The notes under the pieces: model-generated
Seen by the model: the letters and a program-made list of their open reading frames with translations, nothing else
What the model was told of the DNA's origin: nothing
Database searches by the model: none
Translations under genes and position numbers: made by a program
Shown: positions 1-5,141 of the stretch, in pieces
How positions within the stretch are numbered: the stretch's first letter is position 1
How the letters are laid out: each line of letters begins with the position of its first letter
Assembly (NCBI GenBank): GCA_947482805.1
Contig: CANKLK010000095.1
Location: 1-8,588 of the forward strand
DNA: 8,588 nt
Direction of reading: 5' to 3'
DNA from: Flavobacteriaceae bacterium
GTDB taxonomy: Bacteria; Bacteroidota; Bacteroidia; Flavobacteriales; Flavobacteriaceae

Positions 1-23
1 ACAATAAAGAAAAATTTGTTCAT

Positions 24-46
24 AGCATTTACTCATTGAGAATGCT
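24..46 (-). terminator. possible weak hairpin terminator after mnmA
   Basis: Just beyond the mnmA stop codon AGCATT (24-29) pairs with AATGCT (41-46), and CTC pairs with GAG inside it around a three-base loop, with a two-base bulge. On the minus strand the RNA continues into a T-rich stretch, but the T run does not follow the stem directly. It could be a weak terminator or chance pairing in AT-rich DNA. Confidence 0.35.
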
Positions 47-49
47 AAT

Positions 50-1237
50 TTATGAAATTACTCCTGAACCAACTAATTCGTCATCAATATTCCACGCGAC
101 GAATTGCCCTTCAGTTATTGCCGATTGCGGTTCTTCAAAAGAAACATACAAACCACTTTCAAATTGATATAATGCCGCCTTCTGTAAAGCTTGACGATAA
201 CGAATACGTGCCATTACCTGCATAGTTTCTCCGTTTTTCAATGCTAAATCTTCGCGTATCCAATGAACTTCTGAAGGTTGCACTTTCAATGTTTTTTTGA
301 ATAAACCCGGATGATTTGTACCTTGACCGGTATAAATTGCATTAGTTTTTACATCAGTAGCTATTATGAAAAGCGCTTCTTTTGTTCCGCCAACATTCAA
401 TCCTTTTCGTTGGCCAATAGTAAAGTAATGTGCTCCTTGATGTTTGCCGACTACTTTCCCGTCTTCATGTGAATAGGAAATTGAAGTAGATTCAAAAATT
501 AATTGTTCTTCTAGAGAATTAAAATTGGGTTGTTTTTGATTGTAAATAGAATTATTTGCATCAATTTCATAAATAAAACCTTCTTTGGGTTGTAATTGTT
601 GTTGCAAAAATTCAGGCAGACGAACTTTTCCAATAAAACATAAACCTTGTGAATCTTTCTTTTCGGCAGTTACCAAATCCAATTTCATGGCTATTTCACG
701 AACTTCGGGTTTGGTCAATTCACCAATTGGAAATAACGATTTAACCAATTGCTCTTGTGATAATTGACAAAGAAAATAAGATTGGTCTTTGTTGCCGTCT
801 TTTCCAGCCAATAATTGATAAATTGGCTTTCCATCAACTTTGATTTCATTTTTTCTACAATAATGTCCGGTTGCCACATAATCGGCACCTAGACTTAAAG
901 CAATTTTCATAAAAACATCAAACTTAATTTCACGATTGCACAATACATCCGGATTTGGAGTTCGTCCTTGTTCGTATTCGTTGAACATATAGTCGACGAT
1001 TTTTTCTTTGTATTGTTTGCTTAAATCAACAGTTTGGAAAGGTATTCCTAATTTTTCAGCAACCAAAAGTGCATCATTGCTGTCTTCGAGCCAAGGACAT
1101 TCATTAGAAATAGTGACCGAATCATCATGCCAATTTTTCATAAAAAGACCAATGACCTCATAGCCTTGTTCTTTTAAAAGATAAGCAGCAACACTCGAAT
1201 CTACTCCACCGGAAAGTCCAACAACAACTCGTTTCAT
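50..1237 (-). CDS. mnmA: tRNA 2-thiouridine(34) synthase MnmA
   Basis: The 395-residue product matches MnmA, a cytoplasmic enzyme that adenylates and thiolates C2 of the wobble uridine in tRNAs for Lys, Glu and Gln, using sulfur relayed from a cysteine desulfurase. Visible features: N-terminal PP-loop SGGVDSS (residues 9-15), TPNPDVLCN with the probable catalytic Cys100, ATGHY at 122-126, DQSYFL at 151-156, DSQGLCFIG with the second cysteine Cys200, and [10 protein letters not shown] at 275-284. The start at 1237 is chosen because MnmA proteins begin just before the PP-loop; the frame is open for 29 more codons upstream, but that stretch is not MnmA-like and contains a promoter-like box. The protein is longer than the E. 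coli enzyme, largely from an extra segment near residues 224-258, which I recall as usual in flavobacterial MnmA. The MORN-repeat gene lies upstream on the same strand, 93 bases away. Function is nearly certain; co-transcription with that gene is unclear. Confidence 0.97.
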   Translation of the reverse strand: MKRVVVGLSGGVDSSVAAYLLKEQGYEVIGLFMKNWHDDSVTISNECPWLEDSNDALLVAEKLGIPFQTVDLSKQYKEKIVDYMFNEYEQGRTPNPDVLCNREIKFDVFMKIALSLGADYVATGHYCRKNEIKVDGKPIYQLLAGKDGNKDQSYFLCQLSQEQLVKSLFPIGELTKPEVREIAMKLDLVTAEKKDSQGLCFIGKVRLPEFLQQQLQPKEGFIYEIDANNSIYNQKQPNFNSLEEQLIFESTSISYSHEDGKVVGKHQGAHYFTIGQRKGLNVGGTKEALFIIATDVKTNAIYTGQGTNHPGLFKKTLKVQPSEVHWIREDLALKNGETMQVMARIRYRQALQKAALYQFESGLYVSFEEPQSAITEGQFVAWNIDDELVGSGVIS

Positions 1238-1257
1238 TTTATTGCTAAAATTTGCGG

Positions 1258-1265
1258 CAAAGTTA
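1258..1265 (-). promoter_or_regulatory. putative -7 box of mnmA promoter, inside an inverted repeat
   Basis: On the minus strand this is TAACTTTG, an exact match to the Bacteroidota/Flavobacterium -7 consensus TAnnTTTG, 20 bases before the mnmA ATG. No clear TTG -33 box is seen at the usual distance upstream. The box is flanked exactly by TTGCGG and CCGCAA (1252-1257 and 1266-1271 on the plus strand), a perfect 6-bp inverted repeat, so it may be an operator or a leader hairpin. It also argues that translation starts at 1237 rather than further upstream. Confidence 0.45.
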
Positions 1266-1330
1266 CCGCAATTTCTGTATAATCTTATAATATAACATCC
1301 GTAAAAAAAATCAAGTCTAGACAAACTAAT

Positions 1331-2110
1331 TTATCTTCCCAATTTTCTTTTGATTTCATTATCAATGTCTGGATTGGGTTTTTCAACATCTTTAACCTCA
1401 ACCTTAACATCAGCCTGATTCGGCATTTCAGGTTTTTTGAATTTTATATTTTGATAGTTCATGTTGACATCTTTTAATTTTCCTTTCTCAAGCATTTTCC
1501 ATATGCCTACTTTCTTGCCGTTATTAAAAAGACCTTGGGCTGCAATTTGATTATCAACATTTCTGTAGATTGCTTGTCCATCATATTCACCATTTTTATA
1601 TATTGACTCTTCGAGTACTATTCCGTTTTCGGCATAACTTTTATATTCACCGTTTTTAATTCCATCCTTGTAGGTAGTTTCTTCTGCTATTTCTCCGCTT
1701 TTATAAAACACTTTTCTAATGCCATTCAATTTTCCGTTTACATATAATTCTAGTGTCATAATCGAAGACAAATCTTCATGGTAGTATTTCCATTCGCCTT
1801 CAAATTGCTTATTAACCACTTTACCTTCGCTTACTTTATTTTTATTTTGATTATAAAAAATAGTATAACACGAGTTGTCTTTTGCATTAAATTCTCTAGT
1901 TGCGATTACTGATCCCGCTTTGGTATCATCATAGAATTTGAAAGTGCCAATTTCTTTTCCATGCTCAAAAGTACCTTCATATCTTGGTCGCTTTGACCCT
2001 TCATGAAAGCCCTTCCACAATCCATTTTTTTTGCCGTTTTCGTCTAATTTATTGATGTCTTGAGCAAAAATTGAAATCGAAATTAATAAACTTACCAATA
2101 AGTATTTCAT
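1331..2110 (-). CDS. secreted MORN-repeat protein (YwqK family)
   Basis: The 259-residue protein starts with a typical Sec signal peptide (about residues 1-16, cleavage likely in IFA-QD, no lipobox cysteine). The rest is built of degenerate repeats of about 23-25 residues of the MORN-variant type found in YwqK-family proteins, with the pattern G-x-W/Y-x-x-Y...G...E..Y.NG. Clear units begin near residues 28, 51, 102, 127, 150, 174 and 198. The C-terminal ~40 residues are charged, proline-containing and probably flexible. Database names for this family often say 'toxin-antitoxin YwqK antitoxin', but an exported protein with no toxin partner beside it is a poor fit to that role; I infer a periplasmic or outer-membrane-facing scaffold of unknown function. 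The start at 2110 is chosen because the signal peptide begins there; 15 further in-frame codons upstream look like leader DNA. It may be transcribed together with mnmA, 93 bases downstream. Confidence 0.85.
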   Translation of the reverse strand: MKYLLVSLLISISIFAQDINKLDENGKKNGLWKGFHEGSKRPRYEGTFEHGKEIGTFKFYDDTKAGSVIATREFNAKDNSCYTIFYNQNKNKVSEGKVVNKQFEGEWKYYHEDLSSIMTLELYVNGKLNGIRKVFYKSGEIAEETTYKDGIKNGEYKSYAENGIVLEESIYKNGEYDGQAIYRNVDNQIAAQGLFNNGKKVGIWKMLEKGKLKDVNMNYQNIKFKKPEMPNQADVKVEVKDVEKPNPDIDNEIKRKLGR

Positions 2111-2152
2111 GCTGTTCTGTATATTATTTGTAAAAATATAGTAATTAAATTT

Positions 2153-2160
2153 CAAAATTA
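2153..2160 (-). promoter_or_regulatory. putative -7 box for the MORN-repeat gene
   Basis: The minus strand reads TAATTTTG, an exact TAnnTTTG match, 42 bases before the chosen ATG at 2110. A clear TTG -33 element is not visible. The box overlaps the alternative upstream ATG at 2155, which supports the downstream start. It lies in the 188-base divergent region shared with the first FAS1 gene. Confidence 0.4.
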
Positions 2161-2267
2161 AACTTATTCAGTAAACGAAAAAATCTAATTTTTAGTATCA
2201 AATGACGCATTAAAAGTTCTCAAAAAATAAATTTTAAGATTTTATTAGCAATAATAAATAATTTTTA

Positions 2268-2275
2268 TACTTTTG
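2268..2275 (+). promoter_or_regulatory. putative -7 box for the first FAS1 gene
   Basis: TACTTTTG matches the Bacteroidota -7 consensus TAnnTTTG exactly and ends 23 bases before the ATG at 2299, almost the same spacing as in the second FAS1 gene (24 bases). The -33 region has no clean TTG. The leader is A-rich with no Shine-Dalgarno sequence, as is usual in this phylum. Confidence 0.5.
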
Positions 2276-2298
2276 AATAAACTTTAAAAAAAATTAAA

Positions 2299-2847
2299 AT
2301 GAAGAATTTATTAAGAAATTTTACTTTAGTAGTAATCTCTTTTCTAGCGTTTTCTTGTGGAGAAGAGGAAAATAAAAACTTACCATCTACCTCAATTGCA
2401 AAAATTATTGAAGTAACTCCAGAATTTAGTAAATTAAAAGAAGCACTAGATATCACTGGATTGACTTCTACGTTTGAAGAATCAGGAGATTTCACTGTTT
2501 TTGTTCCAACTAACGATGCATTTGCTGCAGTTCTTGGAGGTTTAACTGTTGAAGAATTTGAAACTGCCAATCCTGGAGTTTTAGAAAGTGTTTTAAAATA
2601 TCATGTTTTAGGTGCTAGAGTTTTATCTTCAGATTTATCTGATGGTCAAGAAGCTGCTACCTTACAAGGTCAAAATATTACAGTTACTTTATCACCAAAT
2701 GCTTTCTATCCGGAATATGATACTGATTTAGGTGACTTTGAAGAAACAAGTGTTTTTATTAATAGTGCAAGAGTTTATGCTAGAGATGTAAAATGCTCAA
2801 ATGGTATTATTCATGTGATTGATGCTGTTTTATTGCCAGCTTCTTAA
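2299..2847 (+). CDS. single-domain FAS1 (fasciclin) surface lipoprotein
   Basis: The 182-residue protein has a lipoprotein signal peptide with lipobox AFSC, so Cys20 is the probable lipidation site. Next comes GEEEN, an acidic stretch resembling the lipoprotein export signal that sends Bacteroidota lipoproteins to the cell surface (inference from the Capnocytophaga/Flavobacterium export-signal model). One FAS1 domain spans about residues 32-182: H1 motif FTVFVPTNDAF (65-75), central YH (101-102), and H2 motif NGIIHVIDAVLLP (168-180). FAS1 domains are generally adhesion or protein/glycan-binding modules; the ligand cannot be told from sequence. Its closest relative in the window is the second domain of the downstream FAS1 gene: both share TLQGQ and a DV(K/Q)CSNGI segment with an extra cysteine just before H2. 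It is divergent from the MORN gene and ends at its own hairpin terminator. Confidence 0.93.
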   Translation: MKNLLRNFTLVVISFLAFSCGEEENKNLPSTSIAKIIEVTPEFSKLKEALDITGLTSTFEESGDFTVFVPTNDAFAAVLGGLTVEEFETANPGVLESVLKYHVLGARVLSSDLSDGQEAATLQGQNITVTLSPNAFYPEYDTDLGDFEETSVFINSARVYARDVKCSNGIIHVIDAVLLPAS

Positions 2848-2869
2848 TTATCAAATAATTCACAATAAT

Positions 2870-2899
2870 AAAAGCTTCTCAAATCGAGAAGCTTTTTTT
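2870..2899. terminator. terminator after the first FAS1 gene, probably bidirectional
   Basis: AAAAGCTTCTC (2870-2880) pairs perfectly with GAGAAGCTTTT (2886-2896) around a five-base loop, and a seven-T run ends at 2899. The hairpin starts 23 bases after the FAS1 stop codon. Read on the minus strand the stem is followed by a T-rich tail, so it could also have stopped transcripts from the proC copy that once lay to its right. It stands at the same place as the second terminator, next to conserved flanks, although the stem sequences differ. Confidence 0.85.
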
Positions 2900-2975
2900 A
2901 TGACCCTAATTCTTAAGCCCTATCATTAGTCTCTTTTATAGCTTCGATGATTGTTTTCTTAAATTCAAAAAACAA
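2898..2975 (-). pseudogene. decayed 3' remnant of proC
   Basis: Read on the minus strand in one frame this stretch gives FFEFKKTIIEAIKETNDRA, a stop, ELGS, then a stop. It corresponds to the C-terminus of the intact ProC in this window, VFEKGMLETTIIEAIKAAKDRA followed by LELGS and stop. The differences are an apparent three-residue deletion near FKK, substitutions, and a TAA in place of the Leu codon five residues from the end. From 2900 to 2958 I count 45 of 59 bases identical to 4269-4327 without gaps. The reading frame is closed by a TGA just upstream, so nothing is translated. It sits directly after the first FAS1 terminator, as the real proC does after the second, and so marks an old tandem duplication of [FAS1 gene - terminator - proC end]. 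Confidence 0.85.
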
Positions 2976-3225
2976 TCACTATCATAATACAACAACATGA
3001 CATTTGGCAAGAATACTAGATTTTGTTTCCTGTAAAATAAATACCATTTTATTATCATATACATTTTTCTTAAGTTGATTATGATATTTTGTTTAACTCA
3101 TGGGAATGCTACTAAATAAAAAAACCATTAATAAACCTAAGGATTTATTAAAATAAGCTAATTTACAAATTAAACAAAAGTGTTAAATTTTTTATAAAAC
3201 TTATTTTGTTTAAACTTTTATATTT
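2976..3225. other. non-coding region between the two FAS1 genes
   Basis: Very AT-rich DNA without a credible gene. The longest ATG-started frame I noticed is a 12-codon one at 2997-3035 with nothing in its favour. The stretch contains a near-palindrome (3128-3151), a TATCATA/TATGATA inverted pair around 3055-3085, and the outer copies of the TTTTGTTTAA boxes described separately. If the duplication model is right, it derives partly from the DNA that originally lay upstream of the FAS1 gene, but I see no convincing alignment with 2111-2298 beyond the promoter itself. Confidence 0.5.
3128..3151. repeat. near-palindrome with 8-bp arms
   Basis: TTAATAAA (3128-3135) and TTTATTAA (3144-3151) are perfect inverted repeats around CCTAAGGA, whose CCT and AGG can also pair. 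It lies about 125 bases before the second FAS1 start and could be a protein-binding site; no T run follows, so it is not a terminator. Confidence 0.35.
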
Positions 3226-3252
3226 TTTGTTAAACAAAATAATTTAGTTTTG
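3226..3252 (+). promoter_or_regulatory. putative promoter of the second FAS1 gene
   Basis: TAGTTTTG (3245-3252) is an exact TAnnTTTG -7 box. TTTG at 3226-3229 is a candidate -33 element; the 15-base spacer is slightly short for the Flavobacterium consensus. The -7 box ends 24 bases before the ATG at 3277. The -33 element lies within the palindrome TTTTGTTAAACAAAA, so a protein bound there would compete with or contact RNA polymerase. Confidence 0.55.
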
Positions 3253-3276
3253 CATTAAACATTAAACAAAATAACT

Positions 3277-4215
3277 ATGGAAAAATTAACAAAAATTATC
3301 GGAATCGCATTTTTAGCGGTAAGTGTATTATCATGTAGTGATGATAATGAAAGTCAACCAACCATTGTGGATATTGCATCAGATAATGCAGATTTCTCAA
3401 TTCTAGTAAGAGCATTAGAACGTACTGATCTAGTAAGTACTTTAGATGGCAGCGGACAATTTACAGTATTTGCACCAACGAATGCAGCGTTTAATACATT
3501 TTTTACTTCTCTAGGTGCTGGAGTGACTGTAGAAAATGTAGATGCTGTAGTACTTAAAAAAATATTATTAAATCACGTTATTGGTGATGAAATTAAAAGT
3601 GGCGAGTTACCAGCTGCCACATATGCTTCTACTTTATCACCTTTTAATACTTCTGTAAATGCACCAACTATTAGTATGTTTGTTCAAAAATCAGGAAGTG
3701 TAGTAACAATAAATGGTGGATCAGCAAATGGTGGAGCTACAGTAACCACTGCAGATTTAGATGCTAGTAATGGTGTGATACATGTTGTAGGCAATGTTAT
3801 CGCTATTCCAACTATAAAAAACCATGCTGTAGCAAATCCAAATTTTAGTACACTGACAAGTTTATTAGTTACTCAAAATTTGGCTGCCACATTAGACGGA
3901 ACTGCCGGTTCACCATTCACGGTTTTTGCACCTTTAAATTCTGCTTTTGACACAGCCACTCTTAATTTATATTCAGGATTGTCATCAGGAGATAAAACAG
4001 CTGTCTTATTGTATCATGTTGTTGGTGGAGTTAATGTACGTTCAAATGCAATACCTACAGGAGACATTACAACTTTACAAGGTCAGGCATTCAGTATAAC
4101 AGGTACCGTAATTGATGATGCATCTAGTGTAAATAAAAATATTGTACTAACAGATGTGCAATGTTCAAATGGAATTGTTCATGCTATTGACAAAGTATTA
4201 TTGCCAAATCTGTAA
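3277..4215 (+). CDS. two-domain FAS1 (fasciclin) surface lipoprotein
   Basis: The 312-residue protein has a lipoprotein signal peptide ending VLSC (Cys20) followed by SDDNE, an acidic stretch close to flavobacterial surface-export signals. Two FAS1 domains follow. Domain 1 spans about 30-178, with H1 FTVFAPTNAAF (62-72), NH at 99-100 where YH is usual, and H2 NGVIHVVGNVIAIP (165-178). Domain 2 spans about 181-312, with H1 FTVFAPLNSAF (214-224), YH (246-247) and H2 NGIVHAIDKVLLP (298-310). Domain 2 resembles the single domain of the upstream FAS1 gene most closely, including TLQGQ and the extra Cys296. The two genes are thus likely paralogues from a tandem duplication, with a domain gained here or lost in the other. 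An adhesive or matrix-binding role on the outer membrane is inferred from the family; the ligand is unknown. It has its own promoter and converges on proC with a shared terminator. Confidence 0.94.
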   Translation: MEKLTKIIGIAFLAVSVLSCSDDNESQPTIVDIASDNADFSILVRALERTDLVSTLDGSGQFTVFAPTNAAFNTFFTSLGAGVTVENVDAVVLKKILLNHVIGDEIKSGELPAATYASTLSPFNTSVNAPTISMFVQKSGSVVTINGGSANGGATVTTADLDASNGVIHVVGNVIAIPTIKNHAVANPNFSTLTSLLVTQNLAATLDGTAGSPFTVFAPLNSAFDTATLNLYSGLSSGDKTAVLLYHVVGGVNVRSNAIPTGDITTLQGQAFSITGTVIDDASSVNKNIVLTDVQCSNGIVHAIDKVLLPNL

Positions 4216-4236
4216 ATTCAAATTGCTATGAAAAAG

Positions 4237-4268
4237 AAAGCGCAACTAGAACTAGTTGCGCTTTTTTT
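4237..4268. terminator. bidirectional terminator between the second FAS1 gene and proC
   Basis: AAAGCGCAACTAG (4237-4249) pairs perfectly with CTAGTTGCGCTTT (4252-4264); the innermost pairs must open to form a loop. Seven T's (4262-4268) follow for the plus-strand transcript. On the minus strand the stem is followed by TTTCTTTTT-like sequence, so proC transcripts can stop here too. The T run overlaps the proC stop codon at 4267-4269. Confidence 0.88.
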
Positions 4269-5067
4269 ATGATCCTAATTCAAGTGCCCTATCTTTGGCT
4301 GCTTTTATAGCTTCGATAATAGTTGTTTCTAACATACCTTTTTCAAAAACCTGTAAAGCTCTTTCGGTTGTACCACCTTTTGAGGCTACTTTAGCAATCC
4401 ATTCATGATTGGATAAGGAATAACTATTTTGTATGGCTACTGAGCCCATAAAAGTTTGGTTAACTAACAACTCAGCTTCCGATTCATTAAATCCAAAATC
4501 GACAGCCGCTTTTATCATAGATTGCATAAAATAAAAAACATATGCTGGTCCGCTTCCCGAAATGGCTGTGGCAGCATCAATCAAATTTTCATTTTCTACA
4601 TAAACCGATTTTCCCGTAGTGTTTATTAGGTTTTGAATGATAAACAATTCTTTTCTGTCAACATTGGCAGAAGCAGTAAAAACGGTCATTCCCATTCCAA
4701 TTTGTGTTGGAATATTAGGCATTGAGCGCACAATTTTTGAACAGGAAAGTTGAACTTCTAATTTGGCTATTGTAATTCCGGCCATGACCGAAAAAATGAT
4801 TTGACTGTCTTTTAAATAAGGTTTTATTGACTGAGCCAAAAAACTAAAATCTTGTGGTTTTACGGCTAAAATTACTATGTCGAATTCACAAATTTTCTCA
4901 GAAACAGAAGTTGAAAAATTTGTTTTTGGGATTGCACTTTCGATGGAAGAAATATCAGTGTTTCTTACGAAAACAAAAATATCTTCCGGTTTGATAAATC
5001 GTGAACTGATAAAACTTTTGGCATATGTTTTACCCATGTTTCCGTGACCAATTATTAGTACTTTCAT
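4267..5067 (-). CDS. proC: pyrroline-5-carboxylate reductase
   Basis: The 266-residue product is a full-length P5C reductase, the cytoplasmic NAD(P)H-dependent enzyme of the last step of proline synthesis. Visible features: N-terminal dinucleotide-binding loop GHGNMG (7-12), AVKPQD (68-73), RSMPN (114-118), SGSGPAY (170-176), and the family signature near the C-terminus, VASKGGTTERAL with GGTT at 231-234. The start at 5067 places the Rossmann strand directly at the N-terminus, as usual. yidC lies upstream on the same strand, but a strong terminator-like hairpin occupies the gap and ends 14 bases before the proC ATG. No TAnnTTTG box fits between hairpin and start (TAATTTTA is the nearest approach), so expression may depend on read-through from yidC. 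The 3' end meets the second FAS1 gene head-on. A decayed copy of its last ~25 codons lies at 2898-2975. Confidence 0.97.
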   Translation of the reverse strand: MKVLIIGHGNMGKTYAKSFISSRFIKPEDIFVFVRNTDISSIESAIPKTNFSTSVSEKICEFDIVILAVKPQDFSFLAQSIKPYLKDSQIIFSVMAGITIAKLEVQLSCSKIVRSMPNIPTQIGMGMTVFTASANVDRKELFIIQNLINTTGKSVYVENENLIDAATAISGSGPAYVFYFMQSMIKAAVDFGFNESEAELLVNQTFMGSVAIQNSYSLSNHEWIAKVASKGGTTERALQVFEKGMLETTIIEAIKAAKDRALELGS

Positions 5068-5081
5068 GGCTTTCTAAAATT

Positions 5082-5121
5082 AAAAACGCTGTTTAAAGAT
5101 AGGTTTTTAAACAGCGTTTTT
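5082..5121 (-). terminator. strong hairpin between yidC and proC, terminator or attenuator
   Basis: AAAAACGCTGTTTAAA (5082-5097) and TTTAAACAGCGTTTTT (5106-5121) form a perfect 16-bp stem with an eight-base loop. In the yidC-to-proC direction the stem ends in five T's and is followed by AATTTTAG, a terminator-like tail; on the plus strand a T run also follows. It begins 20 bases after the yidC stop codon and ends 14 bases before the proC ATG. It could end the pyrG-yidC transcript, limit read-through into proC, or affect proC translation. Confidence 0.8.
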
Positions 5122-5141
5122 AAAATGTATTATAAAAATTA

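Larger units (their letters stand above)
3087..3271. repeat. array of TTTTGTTTAA / TTAAACAAAA boxes
   Basis: The ten-base sequence TTTTGTTTAA or its complement occurs exactly at 3087-3096 (+), 3170-3179 (-), 3204-3213 (+) and 3262-3271 (-). A fused palindromic version, TTTTGTTAAACAAAA, lies at 3225-3239. Beside the last copy there is a tandem CATTAAA at 3253-3259 and 3260-3266. The palindromic copy contains the probable -33 element of the second FAS1 promoter and the last copy lies in the leader, as expected for operator sites of a dimeric regulator. The DNA is very AT-rich, so some copies could be chance. Confidence 0.5.

Noticed and set aside
1303..1310. Eight-T run on the minus strand after the MORN-repeat gene as a terminator
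   Set aside because: The only preceding pairing is GTCTAGAC, which cannot form a proper stem-loop, so termination here is not supported.
1238..1324. 29-codon N-terminal extension of the mnmA frame
   Set aside because: MnmA proteins begin immediately before the PP-loop, and this stretch has no family similarity and contains a TAnnTTTG box with an inverted repeat.
2111..2155. 15-codon extension of the MORN-repeat protein
   Set aside because: The signal peptide starts cleanly at 2110, and the extension overlaps a probable promoter box.
2265..2570. 101-codon frame antisense to the first FAS1 gene
   Set aside because: It is a shadow of a well-supported gene on the other strand, with no recognisable motifs and no promoter.
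2997..3035. 12-codon ATG-started frame in the FAS1 intergenic region
   Set aside because: Too short, without a promoter or conserved feature; expected by chance.
2870..3276. Insertion sequence or mobile element between the two FAS1 genes
   Set aside because: No transposase, terminal inverted repeats or target-site duplication was found; the proC stub and paralogous genes are better explained by tandem duplication.
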